A stretch of 64,000 nucleotides of DNA, taken from the NCBI GenBank assembly GCA_015657535.1, contig JADHZB010000280.1:27232-91231 (forward strand), in the 5' to 3' direction. This DNA comes from Nephromyces sp. MM_2019 (lineage: Eukaryota; Apicomplexa; Aconoidasida; Nephromycida). Both the position numbers and the translations under genes were made by a program. This document shows positions 63,701 through 64,000 of this stretch, piece by piece. The notes below the pieces were generated by a model. That model was given only the letters and a program-made list of their open reading frames with translations. It was not told where the DNA came from and made no database searches. Within the stretch, counting starts at the first letter, position 1. Every line of letters starts with the position of its first letter.

Positions 63701-64000
63701 ATTGAGCGTGTATATGTGTGTATATGTATGTGTGTGTCGTATATATATATATATATATATATATATACGTGTTAAATAAATAAATCTATTTATCTAACAA
63801 TTACTTGAAATTACATACACACATGTACATTTACATATATTTACGTATATAAACAATAATATACACACACACATTTTTATAAATAATTTATAGGACGAAT
63901 TAAGTTTAAAAGTTCAAACTTTAGAATCTCAAAGCTTAGACCAAATTTTGATGATTTGTGATCTACAACAACGTTTACAAGACATGGTACACATACAACA
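60749..64000 (+). CDS. Coiled-coil protein, at least ten exons, runs off the right edge
   Basis: Exons seen: 60749-60819, 60879-60913, 61241-61303, 61550-61678, 61935-62087, 62399-62593, 62751-62909, 63259-63462, 63601-63687 and 63894-63986, then a donor GTACAC. Both ends are missing: the first exon starts inside a codon and an upstream exon with the ATG must exist. The sequence is Lys, Glu, Asn, Leu and Ile rich with clear heptads, for example LNHRLQILENDRHEIEIKKL and LEEQLHTQKKDYEEEKSKL. It has no known catalytic motif. The role is unknown; such proteins serve as cytoskeletal or centrosomal scaffolds or tethers. All visible introns from exon 2 onward are in phase 0. CA runs in exons add Thr-His stretches (THKTNTH, NTYTHF). 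Confidence 0.6.
62975..63052. repeat. 26-base tandem repeat, three copies
   Basis: Units beginning atttac and containing acatgattata start at 62975, 63001 and 63027. The array lies in an intron of the coiled-coil gene. Confidence 0.85.
63740..63768. repeat. TA dinucleotide run
   Basis: About 29 bases of perfect TA alternation within an intron of the coiled-coil gene. Confidence 0.85.

Noticed and set aside
1..64000. Prokaryotic systems, CRISPR arrays, phage or transposon genes, rRNA or tRNA genes
   Set aside because: None seen on either strand; the gene content and introns are those of a eukaryotic nuclear genome.

Overview
The window looks like nuclear DNA of an AT-rich, intron-dense apicomplexan or a close relative. 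One protein carries an AP2 DNA-binding domain of the ApiAP2 type. Another is an inner-arm axonemal dynein light chain, so the organism should have a flagellated stage; that argues against piroplasms and Cryptosporidium. Several proteins begin with signal-peptide-like segments. Introns are frequent (roughly 54 to 800 bases), and most genes were rebuilt here by joining exons at GT...AG borders with phase kept. I found no prokaryotic operons, CRISPR, phage, transposon, rRNA or tRNA genes.

Left part (1 to about 42.2 kb): a partial minus-strand gene at the edge; a 12-exon helical-repeat-like protein (2345-6206); a small secreted coiled-coil protein (minus); a 1279-residue protein with a divergent SET-like segment; the dynein light chain p28; a low-complexity Asn/Ser/Lys-rich protein; a small helical protein; a Sec20-like SNARE candidate; a small three-exon protein of unknown role; a secreted protein with a possible alpha/beta-hydrolase segment; a 22-exon M16 metallopeptidase with HxxEH; a small unknown protein; homoserine kinase; two unknown minus-strand proteins on either side of an RBX1/RBX2-type RING protein; and ribosomal protein eS21 (minus), a small two-exon gene.

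Right part (about 42.5 kb to the end): the base texture changes sharply. Introns and intergenic DNA fill with TG-rich and CA-rich blocks, TA runs and short tandem repeats. Genes here are the ApiAP2 factor, a small six-exon unknown protein, the TFIIH subunit TFB5/TTDA (minus), a TruA-type tRNA pseudouridine synthase with an N-terminal hydrophobic leader (minus), the RNA polymerase II subunit RPB7, and a coiled-coil protein that runs off the right edge.

The genes do not form one pathway. They are a normal eukaryotic mix of transcription (AP2, RPB7, TFB5), translation and tRNA modification (eS21, TruA), protein turnover (RBX1-like, M16), amino-acid metabolism (homoserine kinase) and motility (p28). 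The most unusual signals are the TG/CA block organisation of the right part, possible GC-AG introns, the homoserine kinase, and the divergent SET protein. Either the abrupt texture change at about 42.5 kb is a genuine chromosomal domain or it marks an assembly join; sequence alone cannot decide.
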